DNA from: Paenibacillus gorillae
GTDB lineage: Bacteria > Bacillota > Bacilli > Paenibacillales > Paenibacillaceae
Direction: 5' to 3'
NCBI RefSeq assembly: GCF_000513275.1
Contig: NZ_CBVJ010000067.1
Span: 62,001-126,000 of the forward strand
Length of the DNA: 64,000 nucleotides
In this document: piece by piece, positions 1 to 10,017 of the stretch
Position numbering within the stretch: the stretch's first letter is position 1
Layout: each line of letters opens with the position of its first letter
Made by a program: the position numbers and the translations under genes
The notes under the pieces: generated by a model
Seen by the model: the letters and a program-made list of their open reading frames with translations, nothing else
Databases searched by the model: none
What the model was told of the DNA's origin: nothing

Positions 1-216
1 TACTATTTGATATATTCATTTGAAGCAGCTCCTATACATGAGTAGTGGATCGGTGCACCCGGCATCCAAGAAAGCCTTCGCTTTGCTTGAGTCTAAGTGT
101 ACAAAATGGAGTTGCCATTTTACAGTTGGTAATAAAGGCAAATGAGAATAAAAACTTATAATTTTACTTATTAATAGGTCTTTCTCCATTGATTTATAAG
201 CAGCATAAAAGCGAAA
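1..216. other. Left edge, no supported gene
   Basis: I see no convincing gene here. The first 45 bases are open in frame 1 and end in TAG, so they could be the tail of a rightward gene that starts outside the window, but 14 codons cannot be identified. The rest is AT-rich with scattered stops. Confidence 0.3.
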
Positions 217-250
217 CGGCCGCCCCCGGTTAATATCCGGGAGCGGCCGC
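217..250 (-). terminator. Rho-independent terminator of the SLH exoprotein gene
   Basis: A GC-rich inverted repeat (CGGCCGC...GCGGCCG with CCCGG/CCGGG inside) lies just downstream of the leftward stop codon at 271. On the minus strand it is followed by a T-containing stretch. Confidence 0.75.
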
Positions 251-270
251 AGCTTTTCATAAAGATTGGA

Positions 271-3200
271 TTATTTGTCTGCCTCCAATACATTCAAAAT
301 CATCGTAATCGCTTCAGCTCTAGTTGCCTTAGCATTGGGAGCAAACGTGTTGTCTTCTTTGCCTTTAACAATATCCGCTGCCTTTATCGCATAGACCGCG
401 CTTTTCGCCCAAGCTGGTATGTCACTATCATCTGCGAAGCCCGTTGTCTCCACGTCAGCAAGCTTCACTCCGCTTGCCCGGGCAATCATCACTGCAAGCT
501 CCGCGCGAGTTACGCTCGCCGAAGGGCGGAAGCTCCCGTCATTATAGCCAGTTATGATGCCGGCTTGCAGCGCTTTCGCGATCGCCTCTTGCGACCAGGC
601 GCCAATCTGGCTGCCATCGGCGAAGCTCAGCTCTCCGCCGCTTCCATCAAGCTTCAGTCCGTTCATTAGCATCACAACGAACTCTGCACGGGTCACGACT
701 GCATTAGGCTTGAATGTGCCGTCCGTGTACCCCTTAACGATGCCAAGCTTCACAGCCTCCTCAATGTTGGCTTGCGCCCAGTGGCCGCTCACATCGGTAA
801 ACTTTGCAGCTTCGGCACCTGTATCGCCCGGCTTATTGCTGCCGTTGTTATTGCCATTGCTATTGTTATTACCTGTTCCACCGTTGTTCCCGCCAGTTTG
901 GCCGCCATTGTTGCCGCCGGTGCCGCCACCATTGTTGCCACCGTTGTTGCCGCCATTATTGCCGCCGTTGTTACCACCGTTTTCGCCGCCGTTGTTACCA
1001 CCGTTTTCACCGCCGTTGTTGCCGCCGTTTTCACCGCCGGTGCCTCCGCCTTCATTAGGATCGGCTGCCTTTAACGTGTAGACGTTGAAATCATATACGC
1101 TAGCGCCGTTACCGTTGGAATCCGTTACACTCAACCGGACATAGCGGGCCGATACGGCCGCTGTCTTGCGGTCTTCATTTACTTGCTGCGTAGTTGCTGT
1201 GCTCGTCTTATCCGCATAAGTAGTCCAACTGAATCCGTCTGTCGAATATTCAATCTTGTATTTGTAGCCCGTATTCAGCTCAAATCTCGTGTTGACACCG
1301 GTAATATCATAAGCGCTGCCGAGATCAACTTTCAGCCATTGCGGCACGGTTAAGCCTTCCTGCTGCGCCCATCTGGTCGCAGGATCACCATCAACCGCGT
1401 AAAAAGGACTTTTACTTTGCGAGGAAGCACTAACCGCTTTGCTTAACGCAATATCGATTTCTGTACCGCCAGCCTCTGTTACGGTTACCTCGAGATTACG
1501 ATTGTCGCCGGCACTGAATTCGAATGCCAGCGTGCTTTTCCCCTCACCTAGAGTAGACAGGTAGGAGCGAAGAATCGTCACTTCATTGCCTGAAACCGTA
1601 TAGTCCACGTTTGGCTTCAGATAGAGCATCCGATTTTTAATGCCTGACAGCGTATTGCCTTGAAGATCCAATCCAACCGTAATGTCCGACTGCTTGCTTG
1701 GCGTCTTATTGAATGCAGCAGCCGTTTTATCAATCGTTGAATTCGGCGTCACCGGCGTACCGAATACGCTAAATTCAAAGATACTTGGTCCCAGGCTGTA
1801 AAACGCCTTGATACGCATATATCTTGCCGTTACGGGACTTGCCGAATTATCATGATACGTTTGCTGCGTCGTCGTGCTTGCCGTACGATCGGCATAGGTG
1901 CTCCAGCTTTGCCCGTCGAGGGAAGACTCGATTTTGTATTTATATCCGCTGGTCAATTCGAACATTGTCGTAACGGATTTAATATTGTATACGCCCTGCA
2001 GGTCAACCATGAGCCAGCCTTCCGTATTCCAGATCCCTTCCTGCTGCGCCCATCTTGTGTTACTGTTCCCGTCTACTGCAAGGGCAGGATCAAAGCTTTG
2101 CGAAGAAGCTGTCACCGGCTTGTTCAACGCCACATTGACGGAGCCGTCATCATCAATCACGTTGACCTTCAACTCGGGATCTGCACCCGCTGCAAAATCG
2201 AAAGTTAGCCTGTTTTCCCCAGCCGGCAGTGTTTGGAGATAGGATTTATAGATTAATACCTGATCCCAGAACAGCGTGTAGTCTTGATCCGGCACCAAAT
2301 CTGCTGTACCATTTTTAATTCCGTTCAGCGTTCCGCCGTTCATGACCATCTTGACCTGAATATCACTTTGTCTTAACGGATTTTTATCGAAGGTGACTTC
2401 ATCCTTCAGAATTAAAGAGTTGGCTTCCGGCGGCGTGCCGCCTGCTCCCGGATATACGCTGAATTCATAGATGCTGCCGCCCCAATCATGGGTCATCGTA
2501 ATTCGCATATAGCGTGCCATGACGGCGTTCACGTCATTATTCGTCTGCTGAGTTGTCGCAGCAGCCATCTTATCGGCATACAGCGACCAGTTCTCCCCGT
2601 CCTCCGAATATTCGATTTTATACTTATAGCCCGAGTTCAGCTCAAACATCGTGCTCGTAGATGCAACGGAATAGACATCTCCCAAATCTACGGTCAGCCA
2701 TTGCGGATCGGTTCTGCCCTCTTCCTGCGCCCATCTCGTTCCCGTATCGCCGTCAACGGCAAATGCAGGATCTTTGCTTTGCGATAAAGCCGTTACCGGT
2801 TTTTTCAAAGCCAGATTGACAGGCTCTGTCGGCAGCGGCAGAGAAGCTTTACCCGGCCCTGCAGCAGCGATAATGTCCTGCGCTTCTTGCGGCCAATTAT
2901 TGCCGGACACGCTAATGTTTCCATAAGCCGTGCTGGAAGGATTGACGCCGCCGAAGTCCACGTTGTAATAGTTGTAGCGAATAATATTGTCATGCGCCGA
3001 GCCGGAGAAGCCATGCTCCGTATTATCGATCACATTGCGCTCCACCATCCTGTAGCTCGTCTCACCATCCAAGTAGACGCCCATGATATGATTCCAGGCC
3101 GCATACGGGCCTTGCCGCATATTTTTAATATAGTTGTGGTAGATATTCGATTTGCCGTCCATCCGGCCCAGTGTGTAGATACCCCCGCCGTCCTGAACCA

Positions 3201-4719
3201 GTCTTACCCCATCATGAATATAGTTGTTATGCACCTGATTATTCGTCATGCCATGGTAGGTATCCGCCCAGTTCCATCCGATACTAATGCCTGAGTATGG
3301 CAGATTGCTGATCTCGTTATGCGCAATCGTCATGTTCTGGGGCAGCATAGCTCCAATTCCGACCATATCGCCATAATCAAGACCTACATGATCGATCGTA
3401 TTATGGGTAATGGTATCATATTGGCTTTGACCGTCAGGCAGTGTATACGTCGGGTCTTGTCCTTCGTTGTCATCCCATAGATCTCCGACAATGCCCATCG
3501 CGATCCCGCCCCCGGCATTATCACTAAGATGGTTCCAAGTAATCAGGGTGTGATCCGTACCCTCGTACCCCATAATGCCCCAGCTTCCCGCATAGCGGAA
3601 TGCATTGTTCTGGATCGTAATATGGCTCGTATACTTCAGCTCCAGCATCGCCCGGGAGGCTGTGTAACGCGCAGTGTTTCGAATCTCGCTGTTATTGCCC
3701 CCGGTCACCGACTGATAGCGGAAGCCGGCCTGCACATCTACATAACCGTAGTTTGAAGGCGCCAGCCAATTACTGTGCATAAATTGAATGCCCGAGAAGG
3801 TAATGTTATGCACTTTGTCGCCCGCGCTGCCCTCCAGCTTCACGACAGTCTCCAGCTTAGGCGCGATGATTCGAGTCGTATTCATCGTCTCATTACTTCT
3901 AGGCTTGTAATAAACCGTCTCTTCAGCCGTATCGAGGTACCATTCTCCTTCTGCATCCAGCAAGGATAAAGCATTTTCAAAAAAGTATGGCGAATTTCCT
4001 TGACCATGATGATTATAAGAGAAACCGCTTTCAGGAAACTTGAAATCAACCTGACCGGTCGTTGTATTCATGCTGTCGATGCGGCCGCGTACTTGGCTCC
4101 AGCTTTGCAGAATAACCATTTCTGCGGAGGTGCCGTTTAACTGTTCTCCCCAAGCGCGCTCATCATCACCAATCACATACGGATATTCCCCGTTTTTCGC
4201 TCTGTAATAAGGGCCTTTGACAACATCATCAGTCAGATTGGGCTGACGGGCCCGTACACCCCGGTCCTCGCCGGTATACAGCTGCCGGAAATTCCAGTCT
4301 ACGCCTGTCTTCTTATAAATGTTCTGATTGCTGTCATACAGCTCCCAGCCTGTGCTAATGTCCACTCCGCCGCTAATGACAGGCGTTGCACCGTCGTCCG
4401 CCGTATAAATGACATTGTATCCGTTATTGCCGGAATCCAGGCTGTCAAAGGTCAGCGTGTCATTCAAGAAGTACTCGCCGTCTTGCAAATAAACATAAAT
4501 ATCATCCGTCATCGCCTGGTTGACTGCCCGTACTGCCTGCTTTGCTTTTTCAATCGTTCGAAACGGCGCTTCAGCCGTCCCGCTGTTCGTATCGTCGCCA
4601 AGCGGCGATACGTAAAAGCTTTGTGGTGCTGCGGCATGAGCGCGCGGAGCTGCACCTGATAGCGATAAGCTTGTAAATACCAGGATTAGAGATAATAGCA
4701 ATGCCAGCTTACTTTTCAT
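271..4719 (-). CDS. SLH-anchored right-handed beta-helix exoprotein with three F5/8C and two X2 domains
   Basis: Secreted, cell-wall-bound multidomain protein of about 1482 residues, probably a glycan-active enzyme. It has a signal peptide (1-29), then a beta-helix domain (about 35-625) that begins FYVSPLGDD and resembles beta-helix proteins assigned to GH141; that family call is inference. Then follow F5/8C (discoidin) domains at about 633-765, 860-990 and 1090-1215, with X2-type carbohydrate-binding domains between them (766-855, 995-1085). A Gly/Asn-rich linker (1221-1300) leads to three SLH repeats (1302-1482), which bind secondary cell-wall polymer. The start at 4719 has AGGAGG nine bases upstream and puts the signal peptide first. 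An in-frame ATG at 4839 also follows a G-rich site but would bury the signal peptide. It is the last gene of a leftward importer operon. Confidence 0.85.
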   Translation of the reverse strand: MKSKLALLLSLILVFTSLSLSGAAPRAHAAAPQSFYVSPLGDDTNSGTAEAPFRTIEKAKQAVRAVNQAMTDDIYVYLQDGEYFLNDTLTFDSLDSGNNGYNVIYTADDGATPVISGGVDISTGWELYDSNQNIYKKTGVDWNFRQLYTGEDRGVRARQPNLTDDVVKGPYYRAKNGEYPYVIGDDERAWGEQLNGTSAEMVILQSWSQVRGRIDSMNTTTGQVDFKFPESGFSYNHHGQGNSPYFFENALSLLDAEGEWYLDTAEETVYYKPRSNETMNTTRIIAPKLETVVKLEGSAGDKVHNITFSGIQFMHSNWLAPSNYGYVDVQAGFRYQSVTGGNNSEIRNTARYTASRAMLELKYTSHITIQNNAFRYAGSWGIMGYEGTDHTLITWNHLSDNAGGGIAMGIVGDLWDDNEGQDPTYTLPDGQSQYDTITHNTIDHVGLDYGDMVGIGAMLPQNMTIAHNEISNLPYSGISIGWNWADTYHGMTNNQVHNNYIHDGVRLVQDGGGIYTLGRMDGKSNIYHNYIKNMRQGPYAAWNHIMGVYLDGETSYRMVERNVIDNTEHGFSGSAHDNIIRYNYYNVDFGGVNPSSTAYGNISVSGNNWPQEAQDIIAAAGPGKASLPLPTEPVNLALKKPVTALSQSKDPAFAVDGDTGTRWAQEEGRTDPQWLTVDLGDVYSVASTSTMFELNSGYKYKIEYSEDGENWSLYADKMAAATTQQTNNDVNAVMARYMRITMTHDWGGSIYEFSVYPGAGGTPPEANSLILKDEVTFDKNPLRQSDIQVKMVMNGGTLNGIKNGTADLVPDQDYTLFWDQVLIYKSYLQTLPAGENRLTFDFAAGADPELKVNVIDDDGSVNVALNKPVTASSQSFDPALAVDGNSNTRWAQQEGIWNTEGWLMVDLQGVYNIKSVTTMFELTSGYKYKIESSLDGQSWSTYADRTASTTTQQTYHDNSASPVTARYMRIKAFYSLGPSIFEFSVFGTPVTPNSTIDKTAAAFNKTPSKQSDITVGLDLQGNTLSGIKNRMLYLKPNVDYTVSGNEVTILRSYLSTLGEGKSTLAFEFSAGDNRNLEVTVTEAGGTEIDIALSKAVSASSQSKSPFYAVDGDPATRWAQQEGLTVPQWLKVDLGSAYDITGVNTRFELNTGYKYKIEYSTDGFSWTTYADKTSTATTQQVNEDRKTAAVSARYVRLSVTDSNGNGASVYDFNVYTLKAADPNEGGGTGGENGGNNGGENGGNNGGENGGNNGGNNGGNNGGNNGGGTGGNNGGQTGGNNGGTGNNNSNGNNNGSNKPGDTGAEAAKFTDVSGHWAQANIEEAVKLGIVKGYTDGTFKPNAVVTRAEFVVMLMNGLKLDGSGGELSFADGSQIGAWSQEAIAKALQAGIITGYNDGSFRPSASVTRAELAVMIARASGVKLADVETTGFADDSDIPAWAKSAVYAIKAADIVKGKEDNTFAPNAKATRAEAITMILNVLEADK
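830..1050 (-). repeat. Gly/Asn/Glu-coding tandem repeat (protein linker)
   Basis: Short degenerate DNA repeats encode GGNNGG and GGENGG units between the last F5/8C domain and the SLH repeats. The compositional bias opens long reading frames on other frames and the opposite strand; those are artefacts. Such an array can change length by slippage. Confidence 0.85.
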
Positions 4720-4870
4720 CGAATTATGCCTCCTATGCTTCTTATCGTTTTGTGATTCCAATTCTTGCAGCGTCACAGCCAGCGCAGGCAGGATCACCCC
4801 CTCTCCCGCACCGGCCATCCCCGCTGCTAACTTCAGCATTCCGCCCCCTTTCCAGAGAGTATGAAACCTG

Positions 4871-5704
4871 TTATCCCTTTATCGAGCCTTCCGTTAGTCC
4901 TGCAATGAATTGACGCTGCATGAACAGATAGAGCAGGAAGATCGGTGCAGAGGCCAGTACCACCAATGCAAACACATCCTCCCAGTTCGTGCTGTACTGC
5001 CCGACAGCCTGGAAGATACCAGTCGTCACCGTATAGCTCTTGGTTGAGCCCAAGATGATGACCGGATTGATAAAGTCATTCCAAATCCACAGACATAGGA
5101 AAATGACTGCCGAGGCTGTTGCCGGACGCAGCAGCGGGAATAATATTTTCCAGAAAATCGTGAACTGGCTCGCGCCGTCAATCTTCGCAGATTCGTCTAG
5201 CTCCCGTGACAGTGTGCGGATAAATCCAACGAATATAAAGACGGTAAACGGCACATAGAATCCGATGTTGTAAAGAATCAACCCTTGCGGCGTGAACATT
5301 AGTCCGAGCTTCGCCAGCACCTTCACTAGCGGAATTAGAATAACTTGCGGCGGGATCATGAGCCCCGACAGAAGCAGCAGATAGCATACCGACAGGAAAC
5401 GGTTGCTCACGCGGGCAAATACGAATGACATCATCGAGCAGAGCACAATTAGCAGCACCACCGACACCGATGTAATCAATATAGACGTGCCGTACGCTTT
5501 GAAAATATTAAACGAAGGCGTGACTGCCGATCGGATAAAATTGTCTACCGTCAGCCGGACTAGCGGCAGTGAGAAAGGATTGTCCAGTATATCCGCCTTC
5601 GTCTTGAATGCGTTGACCGCTGCAATATAGAACGGGACGAGCAGCAATAGCGACAACGGCATGAGGAATAGGTGTCTGAGATAGTTTGTGAGATTTCTCC
5701 TCAT
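4871..5704 (-). CDS. Carbohydrate ABC transporter permease, MalG/AraQ type (CUT1)
   Basis: Inner-membrane permease of 277 residues with about six hydrophobic segments. The cytoplasmic EAA loop (ELDESAKIDGASQFTIFWKI region, about residue 175-195) is where the ATPase docks. Its ATG at 5704 overlaps the TGA of the partner permease (ATGA, four bases), so the two are probably translationally coupled; GGGAGGAG lies just upstream. It forms the importer with the permease at 5701-6600 and the lipoprotein at 6646-7944. No ATPase is encoded nearby. The substrate is unknown, though the context suggests an oligosaccharide released by the SLH exoprotein. Confidence 0.93.
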   Translation of the reverse strand: MRRNLTNYLRHLFLMPLSLLLLVPFYIAAVNAFKTKADILDNPFSLPLVRLTVDNFIRSAVTPSFNIFKAYGTSILITSVSVVLLIVLCSMMSFVFARVSNRFLSVCYLLLLSGLMIPPQVILIPLVKVLAKLGLMFTPQGLILYNIGFYVPFTVFIFVGFIRTLSRELDESAKIDGASQFTIFWKILFPLLRPATASAVIFLCLWIWNDFINPVIILGSTKSYTVTTGIFQAVGQYSTNWEDVFALVVLASAPIFLLYLFMQRQFIAGLTEGSIKG

Positions 5705-6600
5705 AGCAGCTTCTCCTCCCTTCTCCGCAAGTAGACTGTCAAGCATACCGACAGCAGGCTTACAATGATGAGCATGTATACCGCCAGACTTGCTGAGTAG
5801 CTCAGCCGATTCGCGCCAAAGCCTACCTTGACCACTTGATAGGCGATCGTCTCCGTCGCACCAGCCGGACCGCCGTAAGTAAGTACGGCAACACGGTCGT
5901 ACTCCCGCATGGAGCCTGTGAACATAAAGATAATGCTCATTGTAAAAGCAGGCGCCAGCATCGGAAACGTAATATGTCTGAACTGCTGCCAGCGGTTGGC
6001 CCCGTCGATTCGAACCGCCTCATAGAGGCTTCCCGGAATCGATTGCAGACCTGCAAGATAAATAACAATGATAAAGCCGGTAGACTGCCAGATCGCAAGG
6101 AATGTAATCGTTAATACCGCGAGATTCGGATTGCCGAAAAACTCGATCCGCTCCGCGCCAAGCTGCTCCAGCAAATTGTTAAGCAAGCCGTTATAGCTTA
6201 ATATGCTTTTCCAAATAAAGCCGACCGACACCGTGCTGAGCAGCAGCGGGAAGAAGAAGACGGAACGGTAGAAATTCGTCATCCGGCCTTTTTTATTCAA
6301 CAGAACCGCAAAAGCGATACCTAGTACATTCACGAAGAAAGTAGAGACGACCGCAATAAATAGAGTAACCAGCAATGCACGCCTAAAGCCTTTATCCTGA
6401 AAAGCTTCCGTGTAATTACTCAGCCCGGCAAATTGATAGGAGGGGCTGATGCCGTCCCAATTGTAGAACGAATAATAGACCAACAGAATAATAGGGATCA
6501 GAAGAAATGCGAAATAAATAAGAATGCCTGGTGAGAACATTAATGCATAAGACCATCGATCCTTGTTAAGCAAATCGTACCACCGCCTTAATGATGCCAT
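5701..6600 (-). CDS. Carbohydrate ABC transporter permease, MalF/UgpA type (CUT1)
   Basis: Inner-membrane permease of about 299 residues with six predicted segments and an EAA loop around SLYEAVRIDGANRWQQF. It pairs with the downstream permease through an ATGA overlap. The start is uncertain: the ATG at 6600 lacks a clear ribosome site because a hairpin sits directly upstream, a TTG at 6639 lies before the hairpin, and a later TTG follows AAGGCGG. The ATG is the conventional choice. Confidence 0.9.
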   Translation of the reverse strand: MASLRRWYDLLNKDRWSYALMFSPGILIYFAFLLIPIILLVYYSFYNWDGISPSYQFAGLSNYTEAFQDKGFRRALLVTLFIAVVSTFFVNVLGIAFAVLLNKKGRMTNFYRSVFFFPLLLSTVSVGFIWKSILSYNGLLNNLLEQLGAERIEFFGNPNLAVLTITFLAIWQSTGFIIVIYLAGLQSIPGSLYEAVRIDGANRWQQFRHITFPMLAPAFTMSIIFMFTGSMREYDRVAVLTYGGPAGATETIAYQVVKVGFGANRLSYSASLAVYMLIIVSLLSVCLTVYLRRREEKLL

Positions 6601-6605
6601 TGGGA

Positions 6606-6633
6606 AAGGGGCGAAGCGCTTTGCCCGCCCCTT
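6606..6633 (-). terminator. Intercistronic hairpin between binding-protein and permease genes
   Basis: An 8 bp stem, AAGGGGCG/CGCCCCTT with a 12-base loop, lies between the lipoprotein stop (6646) and the first permease. There is no strong T-run, so it more likely acts as an attenuator or a 3'-end stabiliser that keeps binding-protein mRNA in excess over permease mRNA. Confidence 0.6.
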
Positions 6634-6645
6634 CTGCAAGCAGCT

Positions 6646-7944
6646 TTATTTGTTATGTTTATCCCAATATTCGTCGAGTGACTGCATACCCTTCTCGACA
6701 TCCATGTCGCCGAGCATCATGTTTTGCGCCACCTTGTTGTATTGATCCTGAATGCCTGCAACAGGCACTCTGCCAACCTTATTGTTCATGTGACCAACCA
6801 TCGGAGGGTTGTTGAGCAGCAGCTCGTAAATTTCCGTCTGCAGCGGAGACATCTCCCATTTGAGCGGCTCCTTCAAGTTGGAGAACAAGGCATCGGCTTG
6901 CAGATAGCCTTTATGCGCTTCCGGATCAAGCATCATGAACTTGGCGAATTTCAGCGCAGCTTCCGGGTTCTTGCTGTTCTTGGCAACCGCGTAGCCGCCT
7001 GCATTTTCCCCGCCTAGCAAATATTGCGTACCATCCTTGGTTGGTGTTGCGAATACGCCTACTTCAAAGTCCTTCTGAGCAACGGCTTCAGCTGCGCTGA
7101 ACCACGAGCCCATCGGATACATCGCGCCTTTGCCCTTCAGAAACTCCTGCTCAACAGCCGTGTAATCGATGCTCAAAGCGCCTTTATTGAAATAACCCTT
7201 TTCAATCAGATTGCTGTAATAGGCTGCTGCTTCCTTCCAGTTCGCATCGGTGAATTTCACTTTGTTGTCGAAGCGGTCGGCGTACCAGGTTTTATTATCT
7301 TTATAGATCGTTGGCGACGTCATAACCGAGAAAGTGAATCCGGCTGTCCAATCACCTGCCGTCAGCAGCGGTGTAATGTTCTTCGCTTTCAACTTCTCAG
7401 CAGCTGCTTCCAGCTCAGCCCAAGACTTCGGCGTGGACGTAATGCCCGCTTCCGCAAACAGCTTCTTATTGTAGAAAATAAGCGATTGCGGCTGTCTAAT
7501 TGCCGAAATATTGTACAGCTTGCCGTCAATCATCTCTGCCTCGTAGTTGTTAATCTTCTTAATGTCGTCATCGATTGGAATTTCCAGCAGCGCATCCGCA
7601 TCTACGAACATTTGGATCGTAGCGTTCTGAACGACGTCCGGGAAGTCACCGGATGCAAGCAGCGTTTTGAGATAGCTGTCCGGGTTTCCTTCATTCGCCG
7701 GAGGCTGAATGCGTTTCACTTTAATGCCCGGGTTAGCGCTTTCAAACTTCTTAATCAAATTATCGTAATACTCGACTGTCAGGTTTGGCGTAATCCAGGA
7801 TTGAAACACGATCTCTACATCTTTAGCCGCCGGTTCTGGATCCGTTCCCTTCTCTCCAGTGCTGCTATTATTGGTTTTGCCGCCGCAAGCCGCCAATACC
7901 GCAGCCAGCATAATCACCATACATAATGCGAACCACTTTTTCAT
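6646..7944 (-). CDS. Sugar-binding lipoprotein (extracellular solute-binding protein family 1)
   Basis: Lipid-anchored binding protein of 432 residues that delivers a sugar to the permeases just downstream. The N-terminus has a lipoprotein signal with lipobox LAAC (Cys about residue 20), followed by a Gly/Asn/Ser spacer and a family 1 fold (QSWITPN near residue 50, FNKGALSIDYTAVEQ in the middle). The start at 7944 follows AGAGGTGG. It is the first gene of the leftward operon and is divergent from a YesM/YesN pair that probably controls it. The ligand cannot be read from the sequence. Confidence 0.92.
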   Translation of the reverse strand: MKKWFALCMVIMLAAVLAACGGKTNNSSTGEKGTDPEPAAKDVEIVFQSWITPNLTVEYYDNLIKKFESANPGIKVKRIQPPANEGNPDSYLKTLLASGDFPDVVQNATIQMFVDADALLEIPIDDDIKKINNYEAEMIDGKLYNISAIRQPQSLIFYNKKLFAEAGITSTPKSWAELEAAAEKLKAKNITPLLTAGDWTAGFTFSVMTSPTIYKDNKTWYADRFDNKVKFTDANWKEAAAYYSNLIEKGYFNKGALSIDYTAVEQEFLKGKGAMYPMGSWFSAAEAVAQKDFEVGVFATPTKDGTQYLLGGENAGGYAVAKNSKNPEAALKFAKFMMLDPEAHKGYLQADALFSNLKEPLKWEMSPLQTEIYELLLNNPPMVGHMNNKVGRVPVAGIQDQYNKVAQNMMLGDMDVEKGMQSLDEYWDKHNK

Positions 7945-7983
7945 TTCGACCACCTCTTCGTCTCGTTTAGTATTCTCGAATCT

Positions 7984-7989
7984 ATTATA
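7984..7989 (-). promoter_or_regulatory. Possible -10 box of the module A importer operon
   Basis: TATAAT on the minus strand, about 40 bases before the lipoprotein start. No matching -35 was found at 16-18 bases, so this may be an activator-dependent promoter, which would fit control by the neighbouring YesN-type regulator. Confidence 0.35.
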
Positions 7990-8184
7990 GGAAGATGTCG
8001 TTACATGCCGCCACAGCATAAATTCCACTTTCACTAGAGCAATTAAACTTCTTTTTGCGGAAGAAGCCCGGCAATGATGAATAGTTTTTAACAGGTTCTT
8101 CCAAACCTGCGCTGTCCATTTGCCGATGCTAGAGTAAAAACCATATTTTAACTGGAGAAACTGTATCTGAACGCCTCCGAGCAG

Positions 8185-8214
8185 TTGACAGCGCTTTATT
8201 TTTGCTCCTAAAAT
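8185..8214 (+). promoter_or_regulatory. Sigma-A promoter of the module A kinase gene with overlapping cre-like sequence
   Basis: TTGACA (8185-8190), an 18-base spacer and TAAAAT (8209-8214), ending about 32 bases before the kinase start. The sequence TGACAGCGCTTTAT overlapping the -35 agrees with the CcpA cre consensus at 11 of 14 positions by eye, so catabolite repression is possible. Confidence 0.6.
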
Positions 8215-8246
8215 GACGTAAGATCAACAGCGAAGGAGTCGGCTTC

Positions 8247-9989
8247 ATGTGGATAAAAAAGCTGTACCGTGAATGGGTCGGCAGATTTATATTTCGCAAG
8301 TTGAATATCGGTATTGGCGCTGCACTGCTCGTCATTTTTTTGCTGCTGGGCCTCGTCGTCTACAACAACTTCTACTCTATACTGGAAAAGAAAGAGTTGG
8401 AGCTATTAACCTTTCGCACAGAGAAGCTGAAAATTTTAATGACCGATATGATGGAACGGTTCAAATACGATTCGATGAGCCTCTATCAGAACGGCAATAT
8501 GCAGACGAGCGTGTACGAGCTGTTCCTGCCCGAAAATATTCCGGACGTGACGGAAGACAGGAAAGCGCTTTCGGAACAAAATTACATTAAAAACGTAATG
8601 ACGCATATGCTCTCCCGCAATCCTTATATTTCATCCGTGATGATGTACCGTGTGCAGGATAAACGATTGTTTATGGAGTCACAGCAGCAAAAGTACCGGA
8701 CTCATCTTTCGTTTCCGTATGAACCGTTTTTCGAAGCCTTTCCGAAGCTTTACCGGCATCCTTATTTCGGAAGCTCGGATCAGCTGCTGGCGCCTGAAGA
8801 CCCTATGTTATATATCGTCAATCCGATCTATAATCCAACAAGCATTCACCCCGACCGGGTGTACGGCTATTATCTCGTTACATTAAATACACGCACGATT
8901 GCGAACGAGTTCGATACTCAAAGCCTGGACTATCGCCTCATTATTAAGCAGAAGGATAATGTGCTGCTGGACAGCAGGCCGGAGGAGCCGTCCGCTTGGG
9001 ATCATTCCAATGATCTCATCTCCCGGCTCTCTATTGATAAGTACGAACTCGATATTATCGGTATCAGCTATAAATCCAATCTGCAGAGTAAACTTTCAGA
9101 CATCGCTTTCCGCATTTTTATGATACTGGGGTTAAGCTGGCTTGTCTGCATCGTCATCATTCATGTCATTCAGAGGTTTATTGTCGGGCGTTTCAATCTG
9201 ATGAGCAAGCATTTCAAAAAGGTGCAGCGCAATCCCTTCGCCCCGTTAATGCCTGTGAGCGGCGAAGATGAAATTAGCGATTTGATGCTTCGCTTCAACC
9301 GGATGGCGCAAGAGCTGCAAAATCATATCAGCCAGGTGTATATAGCTGAAATTCGTAAGCGAAACGCCGAATTTATCGCTTTGAAGACGCAGATTCATCC
9401 TCATTTTCTATACAATACATTGGAATCGCTGCGTATGCAGGCCGTAATTAGCGACCAGCCGTTTCTGGCAGAGAAGCTCTATCATCTGGGGCGGCTCTAC
9501 CGCTGGATGCTGCAGCCTACCGATGATCTCATATCGGTGCAGGAGGAGCTTGCGCATACCAACTACTACTTGGAGCTGCTGATGTTAGGAAAGTCCAACG
9601 TCATCGAGCTTCAAGTAACGGCAGAGCTTAATCTGGAAAACTGCTTTATGCTCAAATTCACCCTGCAGCCGGTTATTGAAAATGCAATCCAGCACGGCCA
9701 GTTGGAGCAGTACGAGGAGCCTGTCATTCATGTGGCAATAAAGAGAGAGTCTGAGCTGCTCATTATCGAAATTCATAACAACGGCAAGCCGATGACAGCC
9801 GAGGAATACGACCGCTTGCAGCAGCTGCTGCAGACGGAAAACACATTCCCGGAGCAGCATTTGGGGCTGAAAAACATTCATGAGCGCATCAAGCATTTTT
9901 ACGGCAATGAGTATGGCTTGTCACTTCCCGCTAAGCAATCGGGCGATCAGCCGTTTCGATTATTTATGATTTTCCCCTATAAACGTTAG
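8247..9989 (+). CDS. YesM-type sensor histidine kinase
   Basis: Membrane sensor kinase of 580 residues. A first membrane segment at about 22-42 and a second at about 288-308 enclose a large extracytoplasmic sensor domain. A HAMP-like linker follows, then the His_kinase domain with HPHFLYNTLESLRMQ (about 384-398; the first His is the expected phosphorylation site) and a C-terminal ATPase domain with the N-box VIENAIQHG. GAAGGAG precedes the ATG. The response-regulator gene follows after 28 bases. YesM kinases commonly sense extracellular sugars or binding proteins. Confidence 0.93.
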   Translation: MWIKKLYREWVGRFIFRKLNIGIGAALLVIFLLLGLVVYNNFYSILEKKELELLTFRTEKLKILMTDMMERFKYDSMSLYQNGNMQTSVYELFLPENIPDVTEDRKALSEQNYIKNVMTHMLSRNPYISSVMMYRVQDKRLFMESQQQKYRTHLSFPYEPFFEAFPKLYRHPYFGSSDQLLAPEDPMLYIVNPIYNPTSIHPDRVYGYYLVTLNTRTIANEFDTQSLDYRLIIKQKDNVLLDSRPEEPSAWDHSNDLISRLSIDKYELDIIGISYKSNLQSKLSDIAFRIFMILGLSWLVCIVIIHVIQRFIVGRFNLMSKHFKKVQRNPFAPLMPVSGEDEISDLMLRFNRMAQELQNHISQVYIAEIRKRNAEFIALKTQIHPHFLYNTLESLRMQAVISDQPFLAEKLYHLGRLYRWMLQPTDDLISVQEELAHTNYYLELLMLGKSNVIELQVTAELNLENCFMLKFTLQPVIENAIQHGQLEQYEEPVIHVAIKRESELLIIEIHNNGKPMTAEEYDRLQQLLQTENTFPEQHLGLKNIHERIKHFYGNEYGLSLPAKQSGDQPFRLFMIFPYKR

Positions 9990-10017
9990 CCAACTTACAT
10001 AAGGAGGCAGGATTCCG

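Noticed and set aside
1-45. C-terminal tail of a rightward gene
   Set aside because: Only 14 open codons before TAG, not enough to support a gene.
554-1081. Long reading frames on both strands over the Gly/Asn linker
   Set aside because: They are low-complexity products of the repeat DNA in other frames and lack ribosome sites; the SLH protein frame explains the region.
4720-4839. Forty-residue N-terminal extension of the SLH exoprotein from ATG 4839
   Set aside because: It has a G-rich upstream site, but would place a charged segment before a clear signal peptide; the ATG at 4719 has a better spaced AGGAGG.
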